From contig NZ_CP071793.1 in the NCBI RefSeq assembly GCF_017498545.1, positions 8,612,256 through 8,676,255 of the forward strand: a stretch of DNA of 64,000 nt, written 5' to 3'. The DNA is from Sulfidibacter corallicola (GTDB lineage Bacteria; Acidobacteriota; Holophagae; Acanthopleuribacterales; Acanthopleuribacteraceae). A model generated the notes under the pieces. That model had not been told where the DNA came from. It searched no databases and saw only the letters and a list, made by a program, of their open reading frames with translations. Below, piece after piece: positions 44,534-54,294 of this stretch (positions are counted from its first letter, which is position 1; the number at the start of each line of letters is the position of its first letter). The position numbers were made by a program, and so were the translations under genes.

Positions 44534-45076
44534 TCACAAGTCGGGCGTGTAGGCGAACCGGTGTACCTTTTCCGAAAAATTCGCATGCTCGACCAGGCCC
44601 TCGTCCGCGAAGCCGGCCTTTGCCGCCACGACTTTCGAAGGCTCGTTGGCGGGGACGATAAAGGCCACCAGCCGACGAAAGCCGAGTTTCTCGATCGCGA
44701 AATTCGCCAATGCGGCTGCGATCTCGGTAGCGTAACCCTGGCCGCTTGCGCCGGGGATCACCGCGTACATGATTTCCGCGGTGGTTTCGTCGAGCGGGTT
44801 CACGCCGCAAAAGCCCGCGAACCGGCCATTGGTGCGTGCTTCCACCGCGAGTGCGAACATCGGTCGATCCGAATCATAGGATGCCAGCGTGGCTTCGAGG
44901 AGCTGTCGCGCCCCCGCACGCGTTTTGTGTTCGTCGGGGAAGGGGAGATAGGCGGTGGCGGTTGTGTCGGCCATGAATGCCGCGAACGGTTCCAGGTCTT
45001 CAGGCCGGAACCTGCGAATGCGACATCGCGCGGTGTCGATGGGTTCGAAGCGTCGGAATCGGGAAGTCAACGGCAT
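44534..45076 (-). CDS. GNAT acetyltransferase (RimJ/RimL-like)
   Basis: A 180-residue GNAT protein: CRIRRFRPEDLEPFAAFMAD at the start, FALAVEARTNGRFAGFCGVN, EIMYAVIPGASGQGYATEIA with the acetyl-CoA pyrophosphate loop (GASGQGYATE), and LGFRRLVAFIVPANEPSKVV, then AAKAGFADEG, typical of the RimJ/RimL branch that acetylates N-terminal amines or small molecules. The start is ambiguous: GGAGG directly abuts the ATG at 45076, whereas a TTG two codons later (45070) is 6 bases from it and is probably the real start. Confidence 0.9.
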   Translation of the reverse strand: MPLTSRFRRFEPIDTARCRIRRFRPEDLEPFAAFMADTTATAYLPFPDEHKTRAGARQLLEATLASYDSDRPMFALAVEARTNGRFAGFCGVNPLDETTAEIMYAVIPGASGQGYATEIAAALANFAIEKLGFRRLVAFIVPANEPSKVVAAKAGFADEGLVEHANFSEKVHRFAYTPDL

Positions 45077-45382
45077 CCTCCGTCCATATCATACCGCTCG
45101 TTTCCATTCTCAGTCCGGTTGTCTCCGGGTTCCCTGTGTCCTCTCTCGAAACAAAAGGGTGCGTTCAACCTGAGCTGGGTCTTGCCGTCGCCAAATCTTG
45201 ATCAGGAAGGCAGGAATGAAGAAAACCTGGAAAAGCAGGGCCATGATGTGTCCAAATGCCGGTCCTTTCCTGCTTTCCGATGTTCATGGGTTCCCGCTTC
45301 ATTTTTCGGATGAACGACCCACGTCCCTTCGCCAGACACCAGGTATGCTGTTTCTCTCTCGAAATCGAGCGGGTATGCCCGC
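45077..45382. other. Intergenic region, repeat-like, no gene seen
   Basis: No credible gene. The segments around 45205-45240 and 45266-45313 (core gatgttcatgggttcccg) look like dispersed intergenic repeat copies; the second resembles 21200-21262. Confidence 0.35.
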
Positions 45383-45427
45383 TGGTCCGGCATTCCGTGG
45401 TCCGGCATTCCGTGGTCCGGCATTCCG
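45383..45427. repeat. Tandem repeat, three copies of a 15-bp unit
   Basis: Three perfect head-to-tail copies of tggtccggcattccg (45383-45397, 45398-45412, 45413-45427). Immediately downstream (about 45434-45461) is the cggcctgggc...tgtggtaaaaaa piece shared with 40031-40064, just after the 3' end of the XRE gene. Confidence 0.85.
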
Positions 45428-45490
45428 GCCACCGGCCTGGGCGGCGACTTTGTGGTAAAAAAAATCCCCAGAGCCATGTGCCGCAATCGC

Positions 45491-46243
45491 TCACTTCGGC
45501 TTGCGTCGCTCCACCTTGCGGTATTGCTTGAACGCGGGCATCTCCCAGGGGCGAATCGCGAAGATCGCGGCGGTGCCGAATTTCTCTTCCAGCGGCAAAT
45601 CGCTGTCTTGCTGAATCAGGCGATCCATCTCCGCCAACAACTTGTCGATCGACTGCTCCATGCGGGTCAAACTCTCGCGTGACAGCATGCCGCCGGCAAA
45701 ACGCAGGTGCTCACCGGGATCGTTGAACGAACTCTCTAAAAAATCGCGGCGCACCTGACTCTCGAAATAACGCTGAACCGGCCCGCCCGGCCGCCAACTG
45801 AAATTACGCGCCACCAATCGGCGGACCCGGTTGTCGGGCAGCAACTCGATCATGCCCAGCCGGTCCAGGCGCAGCAGCCGGCGCAAAACGTCCGCCTCAC
45901 CCAAATCGTAGCAAGCCAGGATTTCGGCGAGGGTCCAGGAATTGAGTGCCAGGAAGGTGACCAACAGCAATACCGGATCGTCGACCAGCTCGCGCTCCTG
46001 GTCCGGGGTCAAGGCTGAAATCGCCTCGGGGTTCGATTCGGCCTGGCGGATCAGGTCGCACAATCGAATGCCCGCCAGGGCACAGATTTGCTCCAATCGT
46101 TCGAGAGTAAAGCCGCCGCGCGTGAACAGGCGCTTGATGCTCGCTTCGCTCAAGTCCAAATGCTCGGCGACGCGGGCGTAGGTGATCTTCTGGCGGCGCA
46201 ACGTTCCTTTGAGGGTTTCCAGAATGAGTGGTGTTTCGAGCAT
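45491..46243 (-). CDS. XRE-family transcriptional regulator
   Basis: A 250-residue protein. The N-terminal 65 residues form a Cro/C1-type HTH (LKGTLRRQKITYARVAEHLD, then LSEASIKRLFTRGGFTLERL, then EQICALAGIRLCDLI). The remainder includes a second, winged-helix-like segment (TLAEILACYDLGEADVLRRL, then LRLDRLGMIELLPDNRVRRL) and a helical C-terminal domain ending in a basic tail. It resembles the HTH proteins common in Gammaproteobacteria that carry a conserved effector domain of unknown ligand. The start ATG 46243 is preceded by AGCGAGA about 10 bases away, a weak site; an upstream GTG is less likely. It lies 130 bases from the 3' end of the second giant kinase, reading in the same direction. 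Confidence 0.88.
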   Translation of the reverse strand: MLETPLILETLKGTLRRQKITYARVAEHLDLSEASIKRLFTRGGFTLERLEQICALAGIRLCDLIRQAESNPEAISALTPDQERELVDDPVLLLVTFLALNSWTLAEILACYDLGEADVLRRLLRLDRLGMIELLPDNRVRRLVARNFSWRPGGPVQRYFESQVRRDFLESSFNDPGEHLRFAGGMLSRESLTRMEQSIDKLLAEMDRLIQQDSDLPLEEKFGTAAIFAIRPWEMPAFKQYRKVERRKPK

Positions 46244-46373
46244 GGGTAATGGATCTCGCTGGAAGTGATTGGGCCATGGTATCGCATATCGATACTTTTC
46301 AACCACCCCTCACTTGCCATCGTTTCGTTTTTCGATGGCTCGAGACCATCGCGTCGATCCTCGGTGCCGCGAC

Positions 46374-49300
46374 TCAGTTGACCGTTTCGGGGCGCTCTAC
46401 CGGAAAGATCAAACGCACACGCGTGCCTTGGCCTGGTCCATCACTGTGGATTTCCACCGACCCCGCCATCTCGTTCATGGCGTTGGCGCAATAGTGCAGG
46501 CCGAATCCGTGGTGGTTGGGCTTGGTGGAGAATCCCTGTGTGAAGAGCTGCGACAAATGATCCTGCGCGATACCGGTGCCGTTGTCCGTCATCTCCAGGA
46601 CCGCGCGGTCGCCGGTCGCATAGGATCGGACGCCCAATTCCGGTGAAGCCAGGTCGCGCATGGCGTCCAACGAGTTCTTGAGCAGATAGAAGAAAATGCG
46701 AATCACCTTGGAGCGCTCGACCACCACCAGCGGTAAAGGCTGGAGATCCAGTGTCACTTCGATGCCGCGATCGCGCAGCATGTAGGTTTCCATATTCAAG
46801 CCGTCGGAAATGAGGCGATTGAGGTCGCTGGGATGCTGGGGCCCCTTGACGTCGGAGAACTTCATTTGTTCGCGGATGACCGACCTTATCGCGGCAAGGT
46901 GGCGCATCAGGGTCGCGTTTTCGTGATGCGCCTGCTCGTGACGTTGCTGCAGGCTGGCATTGATGCGCGCAATGGTCGGTACCACCATCTGAGCCCGCTC
47001 GTCTTCGGCGAAGAAACGGGACAAATCATCCACTTGGGATGCCAACAGATCCGCCAGACGGGCCAACAAACCCAGTTCTCGGTCCCGATTCAAAAGCCCG
47101 TCCAGTACTTGGCCGGAGGTGACCACGCTGTTGAGAATGTTGCCCACGTTGTGCAGCACCGAATTGGCCACCTCGGCCATGCCCGCGGTATGCGCCGCAC
47201 CCACCAACGCACCCTGGGCCTTGGCGAGGTCGTCCAAGGTCGCCGCCTTGTTGACGGCCGAAACCGCATGCTCGTGGTAATGCTGCAGGATGGCCACATC
47301 CGCATCGGCGAAAGGCGCGTCGGGCGCGGTACTGTCCAAGAGCAGCAAGCCCAGTTGCTCTTCGCCGCGAACCAGGGTCATCACCAGCCTGGCGTGGAAT
47401 CGCGCGAATCCCGGCAGAACCGCGTCGCTTTCGTGGCTCTGCCCGCAAATGCGTACCACCGATTGCCCCATCGGCAGCGTGTCGCCACAGCCGGAAAGGC
47501 CGGCCAAGGCCTCGTTCGAGAGGGACATCGTCTGCCATTGGGGTTCGACATCCCGATGTGCGGACAACATCCGAAATCCCGAGTGGTGTTTGCGCCGAAT
47601 GAGGAAGGCGCCGCGGGCCGCGTTCGGGATGACGGTGAAGGCCTCTTTCAGCAGGGCTTTCACCACGTCTTCCAAATCCATTTCGCGATTGATGGTCTGC
47701 ACGATGTGGTTCAGGGTACTCAATTCGAGGTTGCGTGCTTCCAAAGCTGCGGTACGTTCGCCGACCTTCTGCTCCAGTTCCCGGTTGAGTGCCAGCAGAT
47801 CCAAATGGGTTTTCATGCGAGCGTGAAGCTCTTCCTTGCCGACCGGCTTGCTGAGGAAATCGTTGGCGCCGCTCGCGAAGGCCGCGACCAAATCCTGGGT
47901 GCTCGTCTTGGCGGTCAAGTAGATCACCGGCAGCTCGTGAAACGCGAATCGTTCGCGAATGTGCCGGCACACCTCGTAGCCGGACATGCGCGGCATCATG
48001 ATGTCCAGGAGCACCAGATCGTAAGCAGGGTCCGAGCTCAGCATCGCGAGGGCCTCGGTACCCGAAGAGGCCTCGTCCACCCGCGCGTGCCGGGGGCGTA
48101 GTTGGTTCAACAGAACCTGGCGATTGACGGGTTCGTCATCCACCACCAAGATGCGGAAGGCGGTGGCGGTCGGCTCCACGGCCGGCCCCTGCACGATTTC
48201 CCGGTCGGCCACGATCGGATCGGCGGGGTTGGCCGGTGCGGCCTTTTCGGCGGCCCCGATATCCTGGGTCGGGGCCGGATCGGCGGGTTCGTCGGCCAAG
48301 GGAAGCGTGAATTGAAAGACGCTACCTTCGTCCAGGCGGCTTTGGACCGAGATGGACCCACCGTGCATCTGGATCAGGCGTTGGGTGATGGCCAAGCCCA
48401 AGCCGGTCCCGCCGTAGGTGCGCGCGATCGACGAATCGCTTTGCTCGAAGGCCTCGAAGATGCGTTCGACCTTGTCCGCGGCGATGCCGATGCCCGTATC
48501 GATGACCTCCACGTAGACGGATTCCCCATCGTATCGGGCCGTGATCCGCACGCCGCCTTCTTCCGTGAACTTGATGGCGTTCCCGATCAGGTTGTAGAGC
48601 ACTTGTTGGAGGCGGCTCTCGTCCCCGGCCACCGCCGGCGTATCCGCGGCGATCCCGTTCTCGAGTTTCAGGTTCTTGGCGTTCGCCAGCGGTGCCGAAA
48701 GGGTCAGCACCACGTCCACCAGGGTTTTCAGGTCAACCGCCGCGATCTGGAGGTGCAGGCCGTGGTTGCGAATTTGGTGGAAATCCAAGATGCCGTTGAC
48801 CAGGTTGGTCAAGCGTCTGGCGCTGCCGACCACCATTTCCAGGTTTTGGCCGAGGGCGGGATTCACGTCGCCGGCCACGCCGTCCAGGAGCGATTCGGTC
48901 AGGCCGATGATGCCGTGCAGTGGGGTCCGCAATTCGTGGGAAGTGACGGTCAGGAACTCGTCCTTCATCGAGTCCAGCTCTCGTAATTGCTGGACCATTG
49001 CCCGTTCCTTGGCCAGTTTGCGTTGCTGGTTGCGCCAGACCGCGATGATCGAGGCACACAGGAAGGTTCCGTAAAGTGTGTAGGCCCACCAGGTTCGCCA
49101 GGGGGGCGGCAACACCCGAAAGCGAAGGGGGGTTCCCATCTCGTGCCAGTCGCCGTGGTACCCGGCGGCTTCGACGCGGAACCGATAGGGACCGGGATCG
49201 AGGTTGGTGTAGGTCGCGAAACGCTTGCCCGCGTCGGTGGCCTGCCAGTCGCGATCGAATCCCTCCAATCGATAGCGGAACCGGTTGCGGCTCGGCTCGG

Positions 49301-51515
49301 TGAAATCCAACCCGGCGAAGGCAAACGTCAAAGAGCGATCGCGATAAGTGAGCTCGGCCAGGTTCGTCGAGGATTCCGGTGGATGGCGCCAGCGCCCGCG
49401 TGCGTCTAGGTTGTCGATGGTGATTTCGGTGACGGCGACGGCGAGGGGCGGCACCTCGAAGGGTTGGAGATTCGCGGGGAAAAACCTGGTGAACCCTTGA
49501 TCTCCGCCGAAGTAGAGCATGCCGGCGGGGTCGCGATAGGAAGCCCCGCGACAAAACTCGTTGCCCTGGATGCCGTCGGTGAGGGTGTAATCGTGAAACG
49601 TGCGTCGCTCCGGGTCGAACCGGGTGATGCCCTGGTTGGTGCTGAGCCACAGGTGTCCGCGGTGATCCGGCTGGATGCCGTACACGCTGGCGTTGGGCAG
49701 GCCTTGTGCCTCGCTGTAGATTTCTACCGAACCGCCACGTGGATTCAGGCGGTTCAGGCCGCCGTGCCGGGTCCCGACCCAAACGGTACGCTCGTCGGCG
49801 ATGTGGAGCGCAAAAATGGCGTCGTCGCTGAGGCCCGCGTCCCGTTCGGTGGCGCGGGCGCGGAAGCGCTGGAGGAAACCGGTTTCGGGATCGAACCAAT
49901 TCAGGCCGTGGGACCAGGTGCCGATCCACAGGCGGCCGGCTTCGTCCTCGGCGAGGCAGGAAAGGTTGTCGCTGCTGAGGCTGCCCGGCTCGTCGGCTGC
50001 ATGGCGCAGGGCCTGGAAGCCGTCCGTTTCGGGATGCCAGCGGTTCAGGCCGCCGCCGTTGGTGGCGATCCAAAGGCGCCCCTGACGGTCGGCCAGCAAA
50101 TCGATCACGAACGAGTCGGTCAGGGCCTGCGGTTGGCCGGGATCGGCGACGAAGCGGCGGATTTGTCGCCGATCGGGAGCGATGCGGTTGAGTCCCACGT
50201 AGGTACCGGCCCACAGTGCGCCGTCCGGTGTTTCGGCTAGGGCCAGGACGTCGTCATGGGTCAAATGGGGTTCCGAGCCGGGCGCCGCGCGCAATACGCG
50301 TACGGGGGCGTGGGGATCCTCGGGATTGCAGCGATTCAACCCGCCGCCGTAGGTGCCCACCCACAGCTCGCCGCGATGGTCGCGGTGGAACGCGGTTATG
50401 ATGCGATGACTCAAACCCTTTTCCGGCGCGTTCGGCTGGGGGCGGTAATTTTCGAAGCGCAGACTCGCTTCGCTGATTTTCAACAGGCCGCCACCATCTT
50501 GGCCGATCCAAATCACGCCGGCCCGGTCGATGAACGCCGAGCGGATTTTGTCGGTACGCGGCGAGTCGGGATCGGCCGCTGCGTGGCGGAAATGGGAAAA
50601 GCTACGCCGATCAGGATCGAGCAGCGTGATGCCATTGGCGCCCCCGATCCAGAGATTGCCGAATCGGTCTTCGACCAGGGTGCGGATCTCGTTGCTGCTC
50701 AAGCCGTTCGGCAGATCCGGCCGGTGTAGGAGCCATGTGCACGGCCCGCCTTCCGAAGGCAAACGGAGCAGTCCGCGACGGGTGCCGATCCAAAGGTCGC
50801 CGCGATGATCTTCGAGGACCGCCGAAATCGAGGATCGGCCCGGATGGGGTCGTGCCGTCGATTCCGCTGGGCAGGGATCGCGTTGAAGGAAATCGCCGCC
50901 GATCTCGTCGAGCCGGTACAGGCCCGAGCGCGTACCGACCCAAAGGCGATAGTAATGGTCCTCGTATAGGGTGGTGATGGTGCGGTCGGCCAGCATGAGC
51001 CGGGGACGGCCGTCCCGGTCGATCGCCACCAGGCCGTAGTGACTGGTACCGACCCAAATCGTGCCGTCCCGATCGATCGAAAGCGCACTGACCGAGAAGG
51101 GGTCCTTGCGGCCATTGGGTACCAGGCCCAGGTTCAGCGTCTCGAAGCGCCCATCTTCGTGATGGCGGGCGAGGCCTTCGGGCGTGCCCACCAGCAGGGT
51201 GCCCGAGGGTTCGGGGCAGAGTGCGGTGATCTCGTTGTTGGGAATGCTGCCTGGTTGGTCCGGGCGATGGCGGAAGACCTCGAACGCGTAGCCATCGTAG
51301 CGGTTGAGCCCGTCGTCGGTGCCGATCCAGATGAATCCCCGATTGTCCTGAACGATGACCTTGGCGTTGGTTTGGGAGAGGCCGTCGGAGGTGGTCAGGT
51401 GCGAGAAGCGCAAATGGCGATGCTGCGCGAGGAGGTCGACCGGCGTGCCGAGCCACAGCGTCAAGAGACCGAATCCCCACGCGAACCATGGGCTTCGGCG
51501 GATGGTAGAGCGCAT
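46374..51515 (-). CDS. Giant propeller hybrid histidine kinase with GAF and second kinase core
   Basis: About 1,713 residues. A signal segment (FAWGFGLLTLWLGTPVDLLA) is followed by 14 propeller repeats (WIGTDDGLNRYDGY and similar), a Y_Y_Y domain, a TM near 820, HisKA/HATPase (His in TVTSHELRTPLHGIIGL; G boxes DTGIGI and GTGLGLAIT), a receiver (Asp in LVLLDIMMPRMSGYEVC), a coiled coil, a GAF domain (about 1275-1425) and a second kinase core with the unusual H-region VANSVLHNVGNILNSVVTSG and an HATPase (DNGTGI, HGFGLHYCANAM). Same plan as the kinase at 21373-26028 up to the receiver, but with a different second kinase. ATG 51515 is chosen because it opens a good signal peptide; no clear ribosome site is seen. 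No DNA-binding output is included. Confidence 0.93.
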   Translation of the reverse strand: MRSTIRRSPWFAWGFGLLTLWLGTPVDLLAQHRHLRFSHLTTSDGLSQTNAKVIVQDNRGFIWIGTDDGLNRYDGYAFEVFRHRPDQPGSIPNNEITALCPEPSGTLLVGTPEGLARHHEDGRFETLNLGLVPNGRKDPFSVSALSIDRDGTIWVGTSHYGLVAIDRDGRPRLMLADRTITTLYEDHYYRLWVGTRSGLYRLDEIGGDFLQRDPCPAESTARPHPGRSSISAVLEDHRGDLWIGTRRGLLRLPSEGGPCTWLLHRPDLPNGLSSNEIRTLVEDRFGNLWIGGANGITLLDPDRRSFSHFRHAAADPDSPRTDKIRSAFIDRAGVIWIGQDGGGLLKISEASLRFENYRPQPNAPEKGLSHRIITAFHRDHRGELWVGTYGGGLNRCNPEDPHAPVRVLRAAPGSEPHLTHDDVLALAETPDGALWAGTYVGLNRIAPDRRQIRRFVADPGQPQALTDSFVIDLLADRQGRLWIATNGGGLNRWHPETDGFQALRHAADEPGSLSSDNLSCLAEDEAGRLWIGTWSHGLNWFDPETGFLQRFRARATERDAGLSDDAIFALHIADERTVWVGTRHGGLNRLNPRGGSVEIYSEAQGLPNASVYGIQPDHRGHLWLSTNQGITRFDPERRTFHDYTLTDGIQGNEFCRGASYRDPAGMLYFGGDQGFTRFFPANLQPFEVPPLAVAVTEITIDNLDARGRWRHPPESSTNLAELTYRDRSLTFAFAGLDFTEPSRNRFRYRLEGFDRDWQATDAGKRFATYTNLDPGPYRFRVEAAGYHGDWHEMGTPLRFRVLPPPWRTWWAYTLYGTFLCASIIAVWRNQQRKLAKERAMVQQLRELDSMKDEFLTVTSHELRTPLHGIIGLTESLLDGVAGDVNPALGQNLEMVVGSARRLTNLVNGILDFHQIRNHGLHLQIAAVDLKTLVDVVLTLSAPLANAKNLKLENGIAADTPAVAGDESRLQQVLYNLIGNAIKFTEEGGVRITARYDGESVYVEVIDTGIGIAADKVERIFEAFEQSDSSIARTYGGTGLGLAITQRLIQMHGGSISVQSRLDEGSVFQFTLPLADEPADPAPTQDIGAAEKAAPANPADPIVADREIVQGPAVEPTATAFRILVVDDEPVNRQVLLNQLRPRHARVDEASSGTEALAMLSSDPAYDLVLLDIMMPRMSGYEVCRHIRERFAFHELPVIYLTAKTSTQDLVAAFASGANDFLSKPVGKEELHARMKTHLDLLALNRELEQKVGERTAALEARNLELSTLNHIVQTINREMDLEDVVKALLKEAFTVIPNAARGAFLIRRKHHSGFRMLSAHRDVEPQWQTMSLSNEALAGLSGCGDTLPMGQSVVRICGQSHESDAVLPGFARFHARLVMTLVRGEEQLGLLLLDSTAPDAPFADADVAILQHYHEHAVSAVNKAATLDDLAKAQGALVGAAHTAGMAEVANSVLHNVGNILNSVVTSGQVLDGLLNRDRELGLLARLADLLASQVDDLSRFFAEDERAQMVVPTIARINASLQQRHEQAHHENATLMRHLAAIRSVIREQMKFSDVKGPQHPSDLNRLISDGLNMETYMLRDRGIEVTLDLQPLPLVVVERSKVIRIFFYLLKNSLDAMRDLASPELGVRSYATGDRAVLEMTDNGTGIAQDHLSQLFTQGFSTKPNHHGFGLHYCANAMNEMAGSVEIHSDGPGQGTRVRLIFPVERPETVN

Positions 51516-51925
51516 TTCAATCACAAGCACTGGCCTTGATTCCGGCTGGTCGTACGGGACCAATCGATGATATCGGATGGAAAATCCCTCGTCCGAAATG
51601 GCCAATCATTGCGGCAATGGGCACGACCGCCTGGTGGTCGCGCACACTTTTCGGAAGGGGTCTACCAGTGTAACATCGCGTGAGGTCGCGTGGCAGGGCT
51701 CGGTTTGGTGTCGATCCGAAAACGGGGTGGTCGTCACTGTCGAGGTGGTTCGCTTGGATGGGTACGGTAACGGCATCGGCTATCGGGTCCCGGCGGGGTA
51801 CTCATCCGTTGCCTCCTGCGATTCCCGGAACTCCGATGACCATGCCTGGCGATCGAGCCCTTCCCAAATTGGCGGACGATGCACCGGTGTTCCTGCGCGG
51901 AACCGGCTGGAGGGAGGGGAGCGGT
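51516..51925. other. Intergenic region of about 410 bases, no gene seen
   Basis: Only shadow frames. It contains the promoter of the giant kinase, not recognisable by eye, and the 3' end of the PH-domain gene transcript. Confidence 0.35.
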
Positions 51926-52303
51926 TCAGGAGAGCAGGAACTCCGAGAGGGTCCGCTGGACCTCGTAGATGTTGCCGTCCTTCTTGAATTGCTTTTGGAT
52001 GGGATTCGGGTTGCTGGAAATGTAGATCTTCAGCTCGGCATCCAGGTCGAAGTGACCCGAGGTCTCCACCGCATAATGGGAAATCGATTTGTAGGGAATC
52101 GAGTGGTACTCCACCTTTTTGCCGGTGATTCCCTGCTTGTCCACGAGGATCAGGCGCTTGTCGGTGAAAATGAAAAGGTCGCGTACCAGTTTGAAGGCGC
52201 GCTTGACCGACTCGTGTGATGCCAGCAGTTTGCCGTACTCTTTTTCGATCTTCTCGACGGTAACCTCGGAAGCGTTGCCCATCAGGCCGCTGATCAATCC
52301 CAT
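51926..52303 (-). CDS. Bacterial PH-domain protein
   Basis: A 125-residue protein made of one pleckstrin-homology-like domain (bPH_1/YvbH type): KLVRDLFIFTDKRLILVDKQ, then GKKVEYHSIPYKSISHYAVE, then GHFDLDAELKIYISSNPNPI, and a C-terminal helix (EVQRTLSEFLLS). The family is widespread and of unknown function. ATG 52303 follows AGGAG by 7 bases. It is 116 bases downstream of the helicase-loader gene on the same strand. Confidence 0.88.
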   Translation of the reverse strand: MGLISGLMGNASEVTVEKIEKEYGKLLASHESVKRAFKLVRDLFIFTDKRLILVDKQGITGKKVEYHSIPYKSISHYAVETSGHFDLDAELKIYISSNPNPIQKQFKKDGNIYEVQRTLSEFLLS

Positions 52304-52419
52304 GACTCATCTCCTTTGCATTCGATTGGCGGGGGAGAGCCCCTGTATGTCCGGCGGGAAACGGAACCCTCTTGGTCCGTTTTCGACCGAGATCTTCGGA
52401 TGAGGACCGACGATGCGGC

Positions 52420-53487
52420 TCAGGAGCCGCCGCTTTTCTCGTTTTTCCACTGTTCCTTTTGGCGCAATAGATCGCGGTTCTTGGCGATGCGGTTGCGGTA
52501 GTCGAAGCCCTCGACGTGGACTTCGAGGCACATTTCGCGAATGCGGGAGCGAAGGCGGTAGCTGACGCGTTCTTCGAGGTTCTTTTGCTTGCCGGAACTC
52601 GCCGAATCCGCGTTCTGGCGTTCGAGGGTGCGTTTCATGTCCCAGGAATTGCCTTCGAACAGTTTCTTGTCGTTTTCCGAGCCGGTGGGCCTGCCGCGAC
52701 GATTGGTCTGGTTGGGAATCGATTCCCAGTAGTTGCTGGTAAACAGGGTCGGCAGGCTGGCCGTGTAGCGTTCGTTGATGATGTAGCCGATGTTGTCCAG
52801 GGCCCAGGTCAGATCGCCGCCCAGTTCGGTACCGAGATCGTCGATCACCAGGATTTTGGCGCGCAGCAGGTTGTCGAAGATGCCCTTGTAGCTGATCTGC
52901 TTGTTGTTGAAGCTGAAACGAATCAACTTGAACAGTTCGTTGTACTCGATGAAACGTACCGAGTGCAGGCCGGCGTGAATCAGATCCGAGAGCAGGGAAC
53001 AGATGAGGCGTGTCTTGCCGCGGCCCGAGTCGCCGAAGAGCATGAGCCCGTACATGTCCTTCATCTGCTTGTGGTGGAGAAAGGCTTCGAGGTAAAGGTC
53101 GCGCAGTTCGCGGCAGACGCTGAGCGCGTGCTTTTGGGAACCGATCGCCACGGGATCGCGGCCAGGCCCGCCGTAGGGACGAAACGGATCGCGGTCGTCC
53201 TCGGCCGGATCGAACAGGGTGGTGTCCCAGAACTTTTCGGGGACGCCGGCCTCGCGCAGTGCCTTGCGGGCGATCAATCGTTTCTGGCATACGCAGCGGA
53301 CCACGTGACGGTAACCGTCGATCTCCTTCCAGGTATACCCTTTGCCCTTGCACAGCGGGCAACGCTTTGCGGCTGGGGACGTTCGTTCGGCGGCCTCGCG
53401 TGCCTCCCGCGCCTGGCGGGCCCTTTCCTCACAGTATTCCTGGAATTTCTGCAATCCTTCCGCTGAACCGAACGATGCCTTTTTCAT
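52420..53487 (-). CDS. DnaC/DnaI-like AAA+ helicase loader
   Basis: A 355-residue protein. A zinc-binding region sits at about 42-70 (RCPLCKGKGYTW, VRCVCQKR), as in DnaI. The AAA+ domain has Walker A MLFGDSGRGKTRLICSL, Walker B AKILVIDDLGTELGG and a sensor-1 Thr/Asn in PTLFTSNYWESIP. The C-terminal region (RVSYRLRSRIREMCLEVHVE, then FDYRNRIAKNRDLL) carries the arginine finger motif RLRSRI. It would load the replicative helicase DnaB onto DNA at initiation or restart. No phage genes surround it, so it is likely the chromosomal loader. Ribosome site is weak (GGAG 13 bases before ATG). Confidence 0.9.
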   Translation of the reverse strand: MKKASFGSAEGLQKFQEYCEERARQAREAREAAERTSPAAKRCPLCKGKGYTWKEIDGYRHVVRCVCQKRLIARKALREAGVPEKFWDTTLFDPAEDDRDPFRPYGGPGRDPVAIGSQKHALSVCRELRDLYLEAFLHHKQMKDMYGLMLFGDSGRGKTRLICSLLSDLIHAGLHSVRFIEYNELFKLIRFSFNNKQISYKGIFDNLLRAKILVIDDLGTELGGDLTWALDNIGYIINERYTASLPTLFTSNYWESIPNQTNRRGRPTGSENDKKLFEGNSWDMKRTLERQNADSASSGKQKNLEERVSYRLRSRIREMCLEVHVEGFDYRNRIAKNRDLLRQKEQWKNEKSGGS

Positions 53488-53596
53488 GGATGGAACTGGG
53501 CTCCTCGAATGTTGCCGCGCAGGGCACGCATGTAATCGAACGACGGAGGCCAGACCGCGTTACCGACGACTGGCCACCACGATGGAAGTGAAGGTT

Positions 53597-53908
53597 CTAC
53601 CACTTCTTTTTGAGTTTTTTATTCGCTTTGGACTTGGTCTTGTTGGCGGCCTTGTTCTTTTCTTCGGCCTTTTTGGAGTTCGCCTTTTTCTTGGGTTGGT
53701 TCTTGGCGTCCTTGGCGTCGGACTTGGCCTTGTCGGCCTTGTGTTTCTTGGCGTCGGCCTCGTATTTCTTCTTGGCAGCGTCGGACTTGGCCTTCGAAGT
53801 AGCCTCGCTCTTGGCCTTGTCGGTGGTACTGCCGGTCGATGCGGCGATGGCGGCCATTGGGAGACAGAGCGTCAAAATCAACATCAGGGAACGAAACAAA
53901 CTTTTCAT
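53597..53908 (-). CDS. Secreted Lys/Ala-rich small protein
   Basis: A 103-residue protein with a clear signal peptide (MKSLFRSLMLILTLCLPMAA, cleavage near IAA-ST) and a mature part made almost only of Lys, Ala, Asp, Glu, Ser and Asn (DKAKSEATSKAKSDAAKKKY, then AKDAKNQPKKKANSKKAEEK). The C-terminal half becomes strongly basic (KLKKKW). It would be an extended helix in the periplasm; histone-H1-like or cell-wall/polyanion-binding roles can be imagined but not shown. GAGG precedes the ATG by about 8 bases. Low complexity makes homology weak. Confidence 0.7.
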   Translation of the reverse strand: MKSLFRSLMLILTLCLPMAAIAASTGSTTDKAKSEATSKAKSDAAKKKYEADAKKHKADKAKSDAKDAKNQPKKKANSKKAEEKNKAANKTKSKANKKLKKKW

Positions 53909-54294
53909 GATACATCCTCGGTAATCGAACGCCCGCGCGACACCACCGAAATAAGAATCAAGGCGTCGAACCGGCATTCCCTTTTACATCATAGTCGCGT
54001 GCTGAAGCACCGCTCCTAACTCTATCAAAAACCGGTTGGAAAGGCACTGGATGGTTTGCCGACCCGGCTCGGGCCTTGGCATCGCCGATCAGCTCGATGG
54101 ATGGTCTGGATCGGCGTCGCGAGGCGGGAGACTGGCGATGAGAATTGGCCAGGGTCGCGTCATTCGGTTGCCTCGTTCCCGGAAAGAGTGGCCTCGCAGC
54201 GGGTACCGTCCAGGCACGACGGATCTCCCGGCGATCAATCCGGGCACTTCGGGCGGATACCGTCAAGAGACCGGAACAGCGCTGACGATGCCGA
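53909..54294. other. Intergenic region of about 390 bases, no gene seen
   Basis: Only short frames without ribosome sites. It separates the 3' end of the trifunctional kinase from the Lys-rich gene; no terminator with a T-run was recognised. Confidence 0.35.

Noticed and set aside
45202..45494. Short minus-strand frames over the tandem repeat
   Set aside because: Repetitive peptides produced by the 15-bp repeat; no ribosome site; treated as noncoding repeat.
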